From DSAR01 sp034437315 (GTDB lineage: Bacteria > Chloroflexota > Anaerolineae > B4-G1): a stretch of DNA of 14,681 nucleotides. A model generated the notes under the pieces. The model was not told where the DNA came from. It ran no database searches and saw nothing but the letters and a program-made list of their open reading frames with translations. Positions 14,585-14,681 of the stretch are shown piece after piece (within the stretch, counting starts at the first letter, position 1; every line of letters begins with the position of its first letter). Position numbers and translations under genes: made by a program. Location: positions 1 to 14,681 of the forward strand of contig DAOTUC010000338.1 of assembly GCA_034437315.1 (NCBI GenBank). Direction: 5' to 3'.

Positions 14585-14681
14585 AGACCCTAAAGGTTTT
14601 TGCGCTGGTTTTGATGGAAAAAGGTCATTGTTTAAGGCAAAAACGTTGTTTGCGCGGCCTTGAGCAAAACCTTTAGGGTCT
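14585..14681. repeat. 97-bp inverted-repeat element reaching the window edge
   Basis: Perfect 16-bp inverted ends: AGACCCTAAAGGTTTT at 14585-14600 and its complement at 14666-14681. The interior is AT-richer than the surroundings and has no ORF. The right arm ends exactly at the last base, so the true element may extend further. The size and termini fit a MITE or a REP-like unit. Confidence 0.6.

Larger units (their letters stand above)
14376..14681. other. Non-coding region after the sensor kinase, rich in palindromes
   Basis: No credible coding sequence is seen in the last 306 bases. They hold a GCCCAAC-AGGG-GTTGGGC hairpin inside a larger palindrome, a 14-nt direct repeat pair, and an inverted repeat that reaches the window edge. 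None has a U-tract typical of an intrinsic terminator. Confidence 0.6.

Noticed and set aside
1..14681. CRISPR array, rRNA or tRNA genes
   Set aside because: No regularly spaced direct repeats with unique spacers, and no tRNA or rRNA signatures were noticed by reading; a covariance search was not possible.

Overview
The window is GC-rich, densely coded bacterial chromosome. Several proteins have a single membrane anchor followed by Pro/Thr-rich linkers of the TPTPxP type. There is a YfhO-like membrane protein, a membrane-anchored PD40 propeller, and several short interspersed palindromes. Together these suggest a member of the Chloroflexota (Anaerolineae-like). That is an inference from style; no rRNA or marker tree is available here.

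Layout. Positions 1-123 (minus strand) hold the N-terminus of an exported or anchored protein cut by the window edge. It is divergent from a gene at 339-1487 that looks like a selenoprotein. That gene encodes a membrane anchor, a SurA-N-like domain, a Pro/Thr linker and a peroxiredoxin/TlpA-like domain. An in-frame UGA lies exactly where the peroxidatic cysteine should be, and a compact SECIS-like hairpin follows it. Read conventionally, it would be split into two meaningless ORFs. Positions 1631-3375 hold a translationally coupled class I CoA-transferase pair (GctA/GctB-like). After a long palindromic repeat, 3566-7613 carries a likely operon: a YfhO-like membrane protein, the cysteine desulfurase SufS, and an IscU/SufU-type Fe-S scaffold. 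The scaffold gene converges on a minus-strand pair (7610-10275) whose stop codon overlaps its own. The upstream member of that pair is a membrane-anchored TolB/PD40 propeller with a C-terminal domain resembling a zinc-ligand-deficient M15 peptidase. The downstream member is a THEP1-like NTPase coupled to it by a GTGA overlap.

Positions 10402-10534 carry a 133-bp inverted-repeat element abutting what remains of a COG3199-type ATP-NAD kinase. That gene has lost its start codon and two internal blocks and is probably a pseudogene. A Nudix hydrolase and an RmlD-like extended SDR follow, tightly spaced. A well-formed promoter and Shine-Dalgarno site then drive a hybrid REC-GAF-HisKA-HATPase sensor kinase (12789-14375). 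The last 306 bases are non-coding and full of palindromes.

The main discovery candidate is the UGA-containing anchored peroxiredoxin. Four sequence features agree: uninterrupted frame on both sides, UGA at the catalytic position, a hairpin at the right distance with G in the right loop position, and normal domain sequence after the UGA. No selA/selB/selC/selD lies in the window, so decoding capacity must be checked elsewhere in the genome.
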